NCBI GenBank assembly: GCA_033764875.1
Contig: JANRIO010000051.1
Span: 1-64,000, forward strand
Source: AWTP1-13 sp033764875
Lineage (GTDB): Bacteria > Pseudomonadota > Alphaproteobacteria > Rhizobiales > Hyphomicrobiaceae
Reading direction: 5' to 3'
Length of the DNA: 64,000 nucleotides
The position numbers and the translations under genes are program-made. Within the stretch, counting starts at the first letter, position 1. The number at the start of each line of letters is the position of its first letter. Shown here in pieces: positions 34,558-42,695 of the stretch. The notes under the pieces are model-generated. The model had not been told where the DNA came from. It did no database searches and saw nothing but the letters and a program-made list of their open reading frames with translations.

Positions 34558-35289
34558 ATGACCACACCCTGCTTCCTCGATGCGGGCGACACCGCCCTCG
34601 TCGTGGAGTTCGGCCGCGATGTCGACAGGCACGCGAGCGCCCTCGTGCTTGCCCTGGCCGACCGGGTCGCGGCCGCCGCGATCGACGGCGTGGTCGAGAC
34701 CTTGCCGACCTTCCGCTCGCTCATGGTGCACTACGACCCGCTGCGTCTGTCCGCGCCCGATCTCAGGGCCCGCATCCGGCCCCTGCTCGAGGGCCTCACG
34801 GCCGCCGAGCAGAGCGGTCGCCGCTGGAGCCTGCCCGCCTGCTACGACCCGAGCATCAGCCTCGACCTCGTCGAGGTGGCCGAGCGCACCCGGCTCTCCG
34901 TCGACGACGTGATCCGCGTGCACAGCGCCACCACGTTCCATGTCTACATGCTGGGCTTTTTGCCCGGGTTTCCGTACATGGGCGACCTGCCGCCTGCACT
35001 GGAGCTGCCGCGTCGCCAGACCCCGCGCGTGCGCATGCCGAAAGGCGCTGTCGCCATCGCCATGCGCATGTGCTCCGTCTATTCCCTCGAAAGCCCGGGC
35101 GGCTGGCATGTGCTGTCGCTGACGCCGGCGCTGCTGTGGGACCCCCGCCGGGAGAGCGCCGGTCTGCTGGCCGCCGGCGACAAGGTCTCCTTCGTGCCCG
35201 TGTCCCTCGCCGAGTATCACACCCTCCTCGGCCGCGCCGAGCGTGGCGAATGGGTGCCGCAGCCCGCAGCCTTGGGAGGCGCCCCATGA
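34558..35289 (+). CDS. pxpB: 5-oxoprolinase subunit B (PxpB, KipI family)
   Basis: 243 residues from ATG 34558 (in-frame ATG 34528 is possible; neither has a strong ribosome-binding site). AHS1/KipI-family signatures: FLDAGDTALVVEFG at the start, LPACYDPSISLDL, HSATTFHVYMLGFLPGFPYMG and GWHVLSLTP. With PxpC it forms the ATP-dependent phosphorylating part of 5-oxoprolinase. The stop overlaps the pxpC start (ATGA). Confidence 0.92.
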   Translation: MTTPCFLDAGDTALVVEFGRDVDRHASALVLALADRVAAAAIDGVVETLPTFRSLMVHYDPLRLSAPDLRARIRPLLEGLTAAEQSGRRWSLPACYDPSISLDLVEVAERTRLSVDDVIRVHSATTFHVYMLGFLPGFPYMGDLPPALELPRRQTPRVRMPKGAVAIAMRMCSVYSLESPGGWHVLSLTPALLWDPRRESAGLLAAGDKVSFVPVSLAEYHTLLGRAERGEWVPQPAALGGAP

Positions 35290-36323
35290 AGCCGGCGCTG
35301 CGCGTGCTTGCGCCCGGGCTCCTCACCACTGTCCAGGATCAGGGGCGCACGGGCTACCAGTCCCTTGGCGTGCCCGTCTCCGGCGCCATGGATGGCGTGA
35401 GCTTTGCCGCTGCCAACGCCATCGTCGGCAACCCGCCGCAGGCCGCCGCCCTCGAGATCGCCTATCAGGGCCCCGCGCTCGAGGTCGAGGCCAGAAGCGT
35501 GCGCGTGGCCTATGCCGGGCCGGAGGCCGCGATCGAGATCGTGACCCCCGCTGGTGAGGCCCGCCGCCTGCCCCGGCTCCACAGCGCCCGCCTGCTTGCC
35601 GGCGAGAGGCTGCGCATCGGCCCGCTCGTCGGCAGCGCCGTCGGCTATCTCGCGATCGAGGGCGGCATCGACGTGCCTCTCGTCCTCGGCAGCCGGTCGA
35701 CCTTGATCCGCGCCGCCATCGGCGGGCTCGCGGGGCGGCAGCTCGCGGCGGGCGACCGCCTGCCCCTGGCGCAGCAGGAGGTAGAGGAGCGGGCGGAGCA
35801 GTGTCTGCCCTCGCTTGACCTGTCGCCGCCCGAGCGTTTCCGGGTCGTGCTCGGGCCCCAGGACGACTACTTCACCGCACAGGGCATCGAGACCCTGCTG
35901 ACGGCGACGTACACCGTCACGCAGCATGCCGATCGCATGGGCATGCGCCTCGATGGTCCGCGGCTCGCGCATGCTCTGGGCTCCGACATCGTCTCGGACG
36001 GCATCGCCCCCGGCACCATCCAGGTGCCCGGCAACGGCCTGCCGATCGTCCTGCTCGCCGACCGCCAGACCACCGGCGGCTACCCCAAGATCGCGACCGT
36101 CATCTCGGCCGACCTTGCGCCCCTCGGCCGGTTGCGACCGGGCGCCACGGTGCGCTTCGAGAAGGTCTCCGTGGGCGAGGCGCAGGGCATCCGCCGAGAG
36201 CAGGCCCGCATGATCTCGGGCTTCGCGGCGAGGCTGGCCCCCGTAGCCCCCAGCGTCTCGATAGACGTCGGCAGGCTGCATGGCGTCAATCTCCTGAGCG
36301 GCTGGGTGGACGCGCACGAATGA
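35286..36323 (+). CDS. pxpC: 5-oxoprolinase subunit C (PxpC, KipA/AHS2 family)
   Basis: 345 residues. AHS2-family signatures: LAPGLLTTVQDQGRTGYQSLG, GVPVSGAMDGVSFAAANAIVGN, and late TYTVTQHADRMGMRLDGP with SDGIAPGTIQVPGNGLPIVL. Biotin-dependent carboxylases share this domain. It follows pxpB by a four-base overlap and is followed after 106 bases by the GntR gene. Confidence 0.92.
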   Translation: MKPALRVLAPGLLTTVQDQGRTGYQSLGVPVSGAMDGVSFAAANAIVGNPPQAAALEIAYQGPALEVEARSVRVAYAGPEAAIEIVTPAGEARRLPRLHSARLLAGERLRIGPLVGSAVGYLAIEGGIDVPLVLGSRSTLIRAAIGGLAGRQLAAGDRLPLAQQEVEERAEQCLPSLDLSPPERFRVVLGPQDDYFTAQGIETLLTATYTVTQHADRMGMRLDGPRLAHALGSDIVSDGIAPGTIQVPGNGLPIVLLADRQTTGGYPKIATVISADLAPLGRLRPGATVRFEKVSVGEAQGIRREQARMISGFAARLAPVAPSVSIDVGRLHGVNLLSGWVDAHE

Positions 36324-36429
36324 TGCGCCCGGTCGAAAAAATGCCCGGTCCCGCGCGGCTTTCGCGCACGGCGCTTGACCCGCCCCCCGCCATGCTGCAG
36401 GGAACGTGAATTTGCAGGGACATAAGACA

Positions 36430-37194
36430 ATGAAAGCCATGGCTAACCGCTCCCGCAGCAGCGAGCTGCGCCCCGACGCCGGCAGCCGCGTGCCGCGCTA
36501 TCTGCAGGTTGCGTCCGTCCTTCGCCGGCGCATCTCCGACGGATTCTGGCCTGTGGGCGCGCGCATTGCGACCCTTGAGGAGCTGGAGACGGAGTTCGAC
36601 GTCGCGCGCGTGACGGTTCGTCAGGCCATCGACCTCTTGGCCGGCGAGGGCCTTGTGAAGTCCTTCCAGGGCCGCGGCACCTTCGTCACCAAGGCGCCGG
36701 GCGTCGACCGCTGGCTGCAGCTCGCCACCGACTGGCAAAGCCTGATCGCGCCGATCCGCGACAACGTCCCCTTCCCCCTGCCGCCCGGGCCGGAGCCGGC
36801 CCCGCGCATCGAGGAGAACGATGGCGCGCCCGCCAAGCACTACGTCTTCCTGCGCTCGATCCAGAAGCGCGACGGCAAGCCCTACGCCTTCGCCCGCGTG
36901 CATCTTGCCAAGGAGGTCCACGACAAGGCGCCGCAGGCCTTTGCCTCCCGCGTCGCGCTTGCCGTGCTCGCCGAGCTGCCCGGCCTGTCCATCTCGCGGG
37001 CCCACCAGACGCTCGCCATCGGCGCTGCCGACGTCGAGACGGCGCGCCACCTCGAGATCCCGCTCAACGCGCCGACCGCCGAGGCGCGCTGCGTCGTCGC
37101 CGACGCGGCAGGCACCGTCATCTACGTCGGCGAGATCACCTATCCCGGCGATTGCGTACGCCTCAACATCGAGCTCATCGGGGAGGAGCGGTGA
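36430..37194 (+). CDS. GntR-family regulator with UTRA domain
   Basis: 254 residues from ATG 36430. The N-terminal winged helix covers about residues 20-90 (RYLQVASVLRRRISDGFWPVG, then FDVARVTVRQAIDLLAGEGLV and FQGRGTFVT). The C-terminal UTRA effector domain is of the HutC subfamily. It lies in the plus-strand unit behind operator site 3 and its stop overlaps the hydroxylase gene, so it is the best candidate to bind the three shared operators and to sense the pathway substrate. A 106-base gap may hold its own promoter (TTGACC near 36374). Confidence 0.9.
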   Translation: MKAMANRSRSSELRPDAGSRVPRYLQVASVLRRRISDGFWPVGARIATLEELETEFDVARVTVRQAIDLLAGEGLVKSFQGRGTFVTKAPGVDRWLQLATDWQSLIAPIRDNVPFPLPPGPEPAPRIEENDGAPAKHYVFLRSIQKRDGKPYAFARVHLAKEVHDKAPQAFASRVALAVLAELPGLSISRAHQTLAIGAADVETARHLEIPLNAPTAEARCVVADAAGTVIYVGEITYPGDCVRLNIELIGEER

Positions 37195-39566
37195 TGGCGC
37201 ATGGGGGCGCCGCGCAGGGGGCGGCGGACGGCCAGGGCATCGGCGCGCCGATGCCGCGCAAGGAGGACGACCGCTACATGCGCGGCCGCGGCCAGTACGT
37301 CGGCGACATCAAGCTGCCCGGCATGCTCGAGGTCGCCTTTCTGCGCAGTCCGCTTGCCCACGCCCGCATCAGGTCCATCCGCATTCCCGATGCGATCCGC
37401 GCCCGCGTCCTGGTCAACGCTGACCTCGAGGGCGTGAAGCCGATCCGCGCCGACACCTCGCTCCCGGGCTTCAAGTCGTCGGTGCAGCCGGCCCTTGCCG
37501 TGGGCAAGGTGCGCTTCGTGGGAGAGTTGATAGCCCTTTGCGCCGCGCCCTCGCGCGCCGAGGCCGAGGACATGCTCTCCGAGATCGAGATCGACTTCGA
37601 GCCGCTCCCGGCGGTGGTCGACATGCTGGCCGCACGCAGGCCTGAGAGCCCCCTGGTGCACGAGCCCTGGGGCGACAATCTCTTTCTCACCACCTTCGTC
37701 GACGCCGACTTCGAGGCGGCCAAGGCCAAGGCCGCCTACTCGGTCACGAAGGAGCTCGTCACCTCCCGCCAGGCCATGTGCCCGCTCGAGGGCCGCGGTG
37801 TCATCGCCGAGTGGAGCTCGCGCAAGGGCCAGCTCGTCGTCACCACCTCGACCCAGCAGCCCCACATCGTGCGCAGCGGCCTTGCCGAGTGCCTGGGCCT
37901 CTCCGAGGAGCAGATTCGCGTCATCTCCCCGGATGTCGGCGGCGGCTTTGGCTACAAGGGCATCCTGCTGCCCGAGGAGGTGGCGCTGGGCTTTGCCACG
38001 CGCAGGCTCGGCCGCCCGCTGCGCTGGCTGGAGGATCGGCGCGAGGGGCTCACCGCCAACGCCAACTGCCGCGAGCACCACTACCTGCTCACCGCCTACG
38101 CCGACGCCGACGGGCGCCTGCTCGCGCTCGATTGCGAGGCGACGGTGGATTCGGGCGCCTACTCGGCCTATCCCTTCTCGGCCTGCCTCGAGGCGGGACA
38201 GATCGGCTCGATCCTGCCCGGCCTCTACGATTTCCCGCACTACCGCTGCAAGGTCCACTCGGTGGCGACCAACAAGCCGCCGATCCTTCCCTACCGCGGC
38301 GTCGCCCGCACCGGCGTCTGCTTTGCCCTCGAGGTGACGCTCGACGCCTTGGCCCGCCGCATCGGCATCGAGCCCAACGAGCTGCGCTTCAAGAGCCTCG
38401 TGCAGCCGCACCAGATGCCCTTCGACAACATCGCCAAGCGCCACTTCGACAGCGGCGACTATCCCAAGGCGTTGCGCATGGCGATCGAGGCCGTCGGCCA
38501 CGACGCCGTGCGCGCCCGCCAGCGCCGCGGCGAGCCGGACGGCCGCCGCATCGGCATCGGCTATGCCATGTACGCCGAGCAGGCGGGCCACGGCACCAGC
38601 GTCTACGCGGCCTGGGGCATTCCCTTCGTGCCGGGCTTCGAGCAGGCACAGGCTCGCTTCACGCCCGATGGCGGTCTGGAGCTGCGCATCGGCGCCCACA
38701 GTCACGGCCAGGGCATGGAGACGACGCTCTCGCAGGTCGCGCACGAGATCCTCGGCGTGCCCCACGACCGTATCAGGCTGGTGCACGGCGATACCGGCGA
38801 GACGCCCTACTCGACCGGCACCTGGGGCTCGCGCTCCATGATCATGTCCGGCGGTGCGGTGGGCGCGGCGTGCGATGCGCTGGCCGAGCGCGTCATGAGC
38901 ATCGGCGCCGCGCTGCTGCAGGCGCGCCGCCCCGACGTGCGGCTGGAGAAGGGCTTTGTCGTCGGGCCATCCTCGCGCATCTCCGTCGGCGACATCGCCC
39001 GCACCTGGTATCGCCGGCCGCAGGATCTGCCGCCCGACGTCGATCCCGGCGGCCTGGAGCTCACGGCAGGCTACAAGGCCAGGCGCGATACGGGCACCTT
39101 CAGCTACGCCGCGCACGCCGCCGTCGTTGCCGTCGATCCGGAGACCGGCGAGGTCGAGATCCTCGACTACGTGGTGGTCGAGGATGGCGGCGTGCTGGTC
39201 AATCCGCTCATCGTCGACGGCCAGGTCTACGGCGGCTGCGCCCAGGGCATCGGCACCGCGCTCTACGAGGAGATGGCCTTCGACGCCAACGGCCAGCCGC
39301 AGGGCTCGACGCTGTCCGACTACATGCTTCCCGGCCCCGGCGAGGTGCCGGACGTGCGCATCCTGCATCTGGAGACGCCTTCGCCCTATACGCGCTGGGG
39401 CCAGAAGGGCGTGGGCGAGGGCGGCGCCATTGCCCCCCCGGCCGCCATCACCAACGCCGTCAACGACGCCCTGAAGGACCTGGGCGCCGAGCTCGCGATC
39501 TCGCCCATCACGCCCCGCCGCGTCGTGGCGGCGCTCGACCAGGCCGGCAAGGGGAAGGCTGCATGA
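37194..39566 (+). CDS. Molybdenum hydroxylase large subunit (CoxL/XdhB-like)
   Basis: 790 residues. Xanthine-dehydrogenase-family molybdopterin subunit: GGGFGYK at residues 249-255 and PYRGVAR at 366-372 in the active-site loop, plus the late GQKGVGEGGA carrying the catalytic Glu. True CO dehydrogenase has AYxCSFR in that loop, so this is not a CO oxidiser; it resembles form II enzymes that hydroxylate N-heterocycles or aldehydes with water. Its start overlaps the gntR stop. Cofactor insertion genes (CoxD-like, XdhC) are not in the window. Confidence 0.9.
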   Translation: MAHGGAAQGAADGQGIGAPMPRKEDDRYMRGRGQYVGDIKLPGMLEVAFLRSPLAHARIRSIRIPDAIRARVLVNADLEGVKPIRADTSLPGFKSSVQPALAVGKVRFVGELIALCAAPSRAEAEDMLSEIEIDFEPLPAVVDMLAARRPESPLVHEPWGDNLFLTTFVDADFEAAKAKAAYSVTKELVTSRQAMCPLEGRGVIAEWSSRKGQLVVTTSTQQPHIVRSGLAECLGLSEEQIRVISPDVGGGFGYKGILLPEEVALGFATRRLGRPLRWLEDRREGLTANANCREHHYLLTAYADADGRLLALDCEATVDSGAYSAYPFSACLEAGQIGSILPGLYDFPHYRCKVHSVATNKPPILPYRGVARTGVCFALEVTLDALARRIGIEPNELRFKSLVQPHQMPFDNIAKRHFDSGDYPKALRMAIEAVGHDAVRARQRRGEPDGRRIGIGYAMYAEQAGHGTSVYAAWGIPFVPGFEQAQARFTPDGGLELRIGAHSHGQGMETTLSQVAHEILGVPHDRIRLVHGDTGETPYSTGTWGSRSMIMSGGAVGAACDALAERVMSIGAALLQARRPDVRLEKGFVVGPSSRISVGDIARTWYRRPQDLPPDVDPGGLELTAGYKARRDTGTFSYAAHAAVVAVDPETGEVEILDYVVVEDGGVLVNPLIVDGQVYGGCAQGIGTALYEEMAFDANGQPQGSTLSDYMLPGPGEVPDVRILHLETPSPYTRWGQKGVGEGGAIAPPAAITNAVNDALKDLGAELAISPITPRRVVAALDQAGKGKAA

Positions 39567-40363
39567 AGGCCGCAGCGTTTGCCTACCGGCGGGCCGAGAG
39601 CCTCGGCGAGGCGGTCTCCCTGCTCGCCCGCAATCCCGACGCCAAGGTCATGGCCGGTGGCCAGACGCTGGGCCCCATGCTCAATCTGCGGCTCGCCCAG
39701 CCCGCCGAGATCGTGGACATCACGCGCATTCCCGAGCTCGGCGCGACGAGCGAGGCGGCCGACGGCGTCACCCTCGGCGCGCTCGTCACCCACGCGGCCA
39801 TCGAGGACGGCCTCGCTCCCGACCCCACGCGCGGCTTCCTCGCCCGTGTCGCCCGCGGCATCGCCTACCGCGCGGTGCGCACCCGCGGCACCGTGGGGGG
39901 CAGCCTCGCGCATGCCGATCCCGCCGCCGACTGGCTGAGCTGCCTCACGGCGCTGGGGGCCGAGGTCTCCATCGTCGGCCCAGGCGGGCGCCGCCGCGTG
40001 CCGTTGCAAGGCTTCGTGCGCGGGCCCCTTGATACCGACCTTGCCGCCGGCGAGATCCTGTGCGCCGTGCATTTGCCGGCGTTCTCGGCCGCCGCCTCGT
40101 TCGGCTATGTCAAGTTCTGCCGCAAGGACGGTGAGTTCGCCGATGCCATCGGCGCTGCGCTCGCCGACCCTTCCCGCGGCATCTTCCGCCTCGCGGCCAG
40201 CACCACCGCGGGTGCTCCGATCGTGATCGAGGCGCACCAACCCTTTGCGCTCGAGGCGATCCCGGCGCTGCTCGACGAGGCCGGCAGCCCCGGCGACGGC
40301 TACGAGCGGCGCCTGCGTGCGACCATCCTCAAGCGCGCGACGACCGAGGCCATGGGGTCATGA
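39563..40363 (+). CDS. Molybdenum hydroxylase FAD subunit (CoxM-like)
   Basis: 266 residues. FAD-binding motifs AGGQTLGPMLNLRLAQP near residue 32 and RTRGTVGGSLAHADPAADW near 109. It takes electrons from the Fe-S subunit to an acceptor. Overlaps the CoxL-like stop (ATGA) and the next start (ATGA), so the three subunits are translated together. Confidence 0.92.
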   Translation: MKAAAFAYRRAESLGEAVSLLARNPDAKVMAGGQTLGPMLNLRLAQPAEIVDITRIPELGATSEAADGVTLGALVTHAAIEDGLAPDPTRGFLARVARGIAYRAVRTRGTVGGSLAHADPAADWLSCLTALGAEVSIVGPGGRRRVPLQGFVRGPLDTDLAAGEILCAVHLPAFSAAASFGYVKFCRKDGEFADAIGAALADPSRGIFRLAASTTAGAPIVIEAHQPFALEAIPALLDEAGSPGDGYERRLRATILKRATTEAMGS

Positions 40364-41577
40364 GCAGCATCCGCGTCACCGTCAACGGCCGCCCGGTCGA
40401 GGCCGAGGTGTCTCCACGCACCCATCTCGCCGATTTCCTGCGCGAGCAGCTGTTCCTCACGGGCACCCACATCGGCTGCGAGCACGGCATCTGTGGCGCC
40501 TGCACCGTCGAGATCGACGGCCAGATCTCGCGCTCATGCATCACCTACGCCGTCGCCTGCGACGGCGCCGAGATCCGCACCATCGAGGGCTTCGACGACG
40601 ATGCTCTGATGGCGCGCTTGCGCGAGGCGTTCACCCGCAACCACGCCCTGCAGTGCGGCTACTGCACCCCCGGCATGCTGGTGGCCGCGCGCGATCTCGT
40701 GCGCCGCAGGCAGGGGCTCTCGCGGGAGGACATCCGCACCGAGATGAGCGGCAACCTGTGTCGGTGCACAGGCTATGTCGGCATCGTCAACGCCATCGAG
40801 AGCGTGATGCGCGATACGGCACCGCAAGCATCCGTCGTCCCTCGCGCCTGGCTCGGTCCGGCACCTGGCCCCGGCCGCGCCTCGGTGCGCCCTGCTGCCT
40901 CCTTGCCGGCCGCGCCCCAGGCCGCGCGCGCGCCCTCCGTCCCGGCGCCGGCCGCTGCCCCTGCGTCGGCGCGCAAGCCCATCCCCGTGACCGTGGGCGC
41001 CTTCGAGGAGGTGGAGGGCGCCACCCGCCTGACCCAGAGCTTCGTGTTGCCCCATGCGCGGGAGGCCGTGTGGGCCTTCATGTCCGATCCCGCGGCGGTT
41101 GCCCAGTGCATCCCGGGCATGTCGCTGGGTGCCGCGCAGGCCGACGGCACCTACCCCGGCCGCATGGAGGTCGCCCTCGGCCCCGTCAAGGCGAGCTTCG
41201 CGGGCGTCGGCACCGTTCAGTCCTTCGCCGGCGAGTACCGCCAGGTGATCGAGGGCCGCGGCGGCGACCGGCGCAGCGGGTCGCAGGCGACAGGCAGGGT
41301 CGACTACCGCCTCGTTCCTGAAGGCGCCGATGCAACCCGCGTCGAGGTGGCGATCTCATACGTGCTCGCCGGGCCGCTGGCGCAACTGGGTCGCGCCGGC
41401 ATCGTCAGGGACCTTGCCCGACGGATCGGCGAGGCGTTCGCGAGCGGCCTCGATGCCCGGCTCGCCGGTGTGGCAACCGCGGCCCCTGCGCGCCTCGGCG
41501 GCTTCACGCTGCTCCTGCAACTGGTCCTCGATCGGGCGCGCGCCCTGTGGCAATCGCTTGCGGGTGGGCGTGGCTGA
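40360..41577 (+). CDS. Fusion of hydroxylase Fe-S subunit (CoxS) with CoxG-like domain
   Basis: 405 residues in one frame. Residues 1-155 are a complete two-cluster [2Fe-2S] subunit: C40, C45, C48, C60 (CEHGICGACT) and C99, C102, C134, C136 (CGYC, CRC). A Pro/Ala-rich linker (about 155-210) leads to an SRPBCC/CoxG-type domain (about 212-390: VLPHAREAVWAFMSDPAAVAQCIPGM) and a hydrophobic C-terminal segment. CoxG is normally separate and helps recruit CO dehydrogenase to the membrane, so the fusion may tether this enzyme. Confidence 0.88.
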   Translation: MSSIRVTVNGRPVEAEVSPRTHLADFLREQLFLTGTHIGCEHGICGACTVEIDGQISRSCITYAVACDGAEIRTIEGFDDDALMARLREAFTRNHALQCGYCTPGMLVAARDLVRRRQGLSREDIRTEMSGNLCRCTGYVGIVNAIESVMRDTAPQASVVPRAWLGPAPGPGRASVRPAASLPAAPQAARAPSVPAPAAAPASARKPIPVTVGAFEEVEGATRLTQSFVLPHAREAVWAFMSDPAAVAQCIPGMSLGAAQADGTYPGRMEVALGPVKASFAGVGTVQSFAGEYRQVIEGRGGDRRSGSQATGRVDYRLVPEGADATRVEVAISYVLAGPLAQLGRAGIVRDLARRIGEAFASGLDARLAGVATAAPARLGGFTLLLQLVLDRARALWQSLAGGRG

Positions 41578-41648
41578 AACGCCGCGCTCCAGCGTTGTGC
41601 GCCAGTTCTTCACAAATCGTTAACTCTGCCGGCAAATCTCTCGAGTCG

Positions 41649-41663
41649 TTTACCAATCGTAAA
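41649..41663. promoter_or_regulatory. TTTAC-N5-GTAAA dyad upstream of ftcR
   Basis: A perfect 5-bp palindrome with a 5-base spacer (TTTACCAATCGTAAA) in the AT-rich part of the 248-base gap before ftcR. A related string AATCGTTAA lies about 40 bases upstream. Possible binding site for a flagellar regulator; the protein is unknown. Confidence 0.4.
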
Positions 41664-41762
41664 TGATTATGAACCGAGATTGATGCGCAACACGACCCAA
41701 TTGAGTCTTCGCCGCCACACTGTAGGACGCCCCTGAGCTGTGGATAGGACCTCGCGTTGACG

Positions 41763-41792
41763 AAGATTCTGCGTGCGCCTACGCGGAATCTT
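41763..41792 (+). promoter_or_regulatory. Stable leader hairpin before ftcR
   Basis: AAGATTCTGCGT (41763-41774) and ACGCGGAATCTT (41781-41792) form a 12-bp stem with one G-U pair and a 6-base loop. It ends 33 bases before the ftcR ATG. No T-run follows, so it is not a normal terminator; it could affect translation or mRNA stability of the flagellar regulator. Confidence 0.65.
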
Positions 41793-41825
41793 GGGCGGCG
41801 ATCAATGCGATTCGGGGGGACTCCA

Positions 41826-42497
41826 ATGATCGTGATCGTGGATGAGCGTGAGGCAGTGAAAGAGGGCTATACAGCCTGGTTCGATCGCGAGGGTGTGTCG
41901 GCAACCGGCCTGTCGCCGTCGGACTTCGACACCTGGGTTGGTGGCGTGTCCGAGCCTGATCTCCTGGCGGTCGAGGCCTTTCTTCTGGGTGAGGCGCGCG
42001 AGCGGCACACCCTGCCGCGGTTGATCCGCGGCCGCTCCAAGGCGCCCGTGATCGCTCTCAACGACAACAAGTCTCTCGAGGAGACGCTCGACCTTTTCGC
42101 GGCCGGCGTCGACGACGTCGTGCGCAAGCCGATCCATGTCCGCGAGATCCTGGCGCGCATTCGCGCCATCCGCGGGCGCACGCAGGTCTCGCCCGAAGCG
42201 ACGGTGGTCGGCGACCTGAAGGTGTTCTCCGATGGTCGCGATCCCGAGGTGAAGGGTGAGGTTCTGCCTCTGCCGCGCCGCGAGCGGCGCATCCTCGAGT
42301 ATCTCGTCATGAACCGCGGCTGCCGCGTGACCAAGACCCAGATCTACAACTATGTCTACGGCCTCTTCAGCGAGGACATCGACGAGAACGTGGTCGAGAG
42401 CCACGTGAGCAAGCTGAGGAAGCGCCTGCGCCACCGCCTGGGATACGACCCGATCGATTCCCAGCGCTACCTCGGCTACCGCCTGATCTACACGTGA
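41826..42497 (+). CDS. ftcR: Flagellar transcriptional regulator FtcR
   Basis: 223 residues from ATG 41826, which follows GGGGGA (in-frame ATG 41805 is possible). An OmpR-type architecture: receiver-like N-terminus opening MIVIVDEREAVKEGYTAWF, as in FtcR of Brucella and Rem of Sinorhizobium, and a C-terminal winged helix (LPLPRRERRILEYLVMNRG, then DENVVESHVSKLRKRL). At the usual phospho-acceptor position I see Glu (E50 in PDLLAVEAF) instead of Asp. It probably activates the flagellar genes that follow. Confidence 0.9.
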   Translation: MIVIVDEREAVKEGYTAWFDREGVSATGLSPSDFDTWVGGVSEPDLLAVEAFLLGEARERHTLPRLIRGRSKAPVIALNDNKSLEETLDLFAAGVDDVVRKPIHVREILARIRAIRGRTQVSPEATVVGDLKVFSDGRDPEVKGEVLPLPRRERRILEYLVMNRGCRVTKTQIYNYVYGLFSEDIDENVVESHVSKLRKRLRHRLGYDPIDSQRYLGYRLIYT

Positions 42498-42611
42498 CGG
42501 GCGCCGCTCGGTCGCTCCGCGTCTGGCGGGGCGCCCGCGGCTCGGTTTTTGCTGGCGCTGCGATTGCTGGAAGCTCCGTAAGCGTCCTGATTTATCCAGT
42601 ATAAACAATAA

Positions 42612-42626
42612 TTAACAGCAAGTTAA
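42612..42626 (+). promoter_or_regulatory. CtrA-type box TTAA-N7-TTAA before flgE
   Basis: TTAA-CAGCAAG-TTAA is an exact match to the alphaproteobacterial CtrA full site, 70 bases upstream of flgE, in an AT-rich promoter region that also has TATAAA. An imperfect dyad GTTAA..CAAGCT / AGCTTG.TTAAC follows (42622-42658), possibly an FtcR or activator site. No experimental support. Confidence 0.6.
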
Positions 42627-42695
42627 TTCAAGCTTCACACAAGCTGAGCTTGCTTAACTGACCCTTGAGACAACCGTTTCCAAGAAGGGTGTGCC

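Noticed and set aside
37194..41577. Aerobic carbon monoxide dehydrogenase operon
   Set aside because: The large subunit lacks the AYxCSFR loop that defines CO dehydrogenase, and the gene context is catabolic.
41763..41792. Intrinsic terminator before ftcR
   Set aside because: The hairpin is strong but no T-run follows on either strand.
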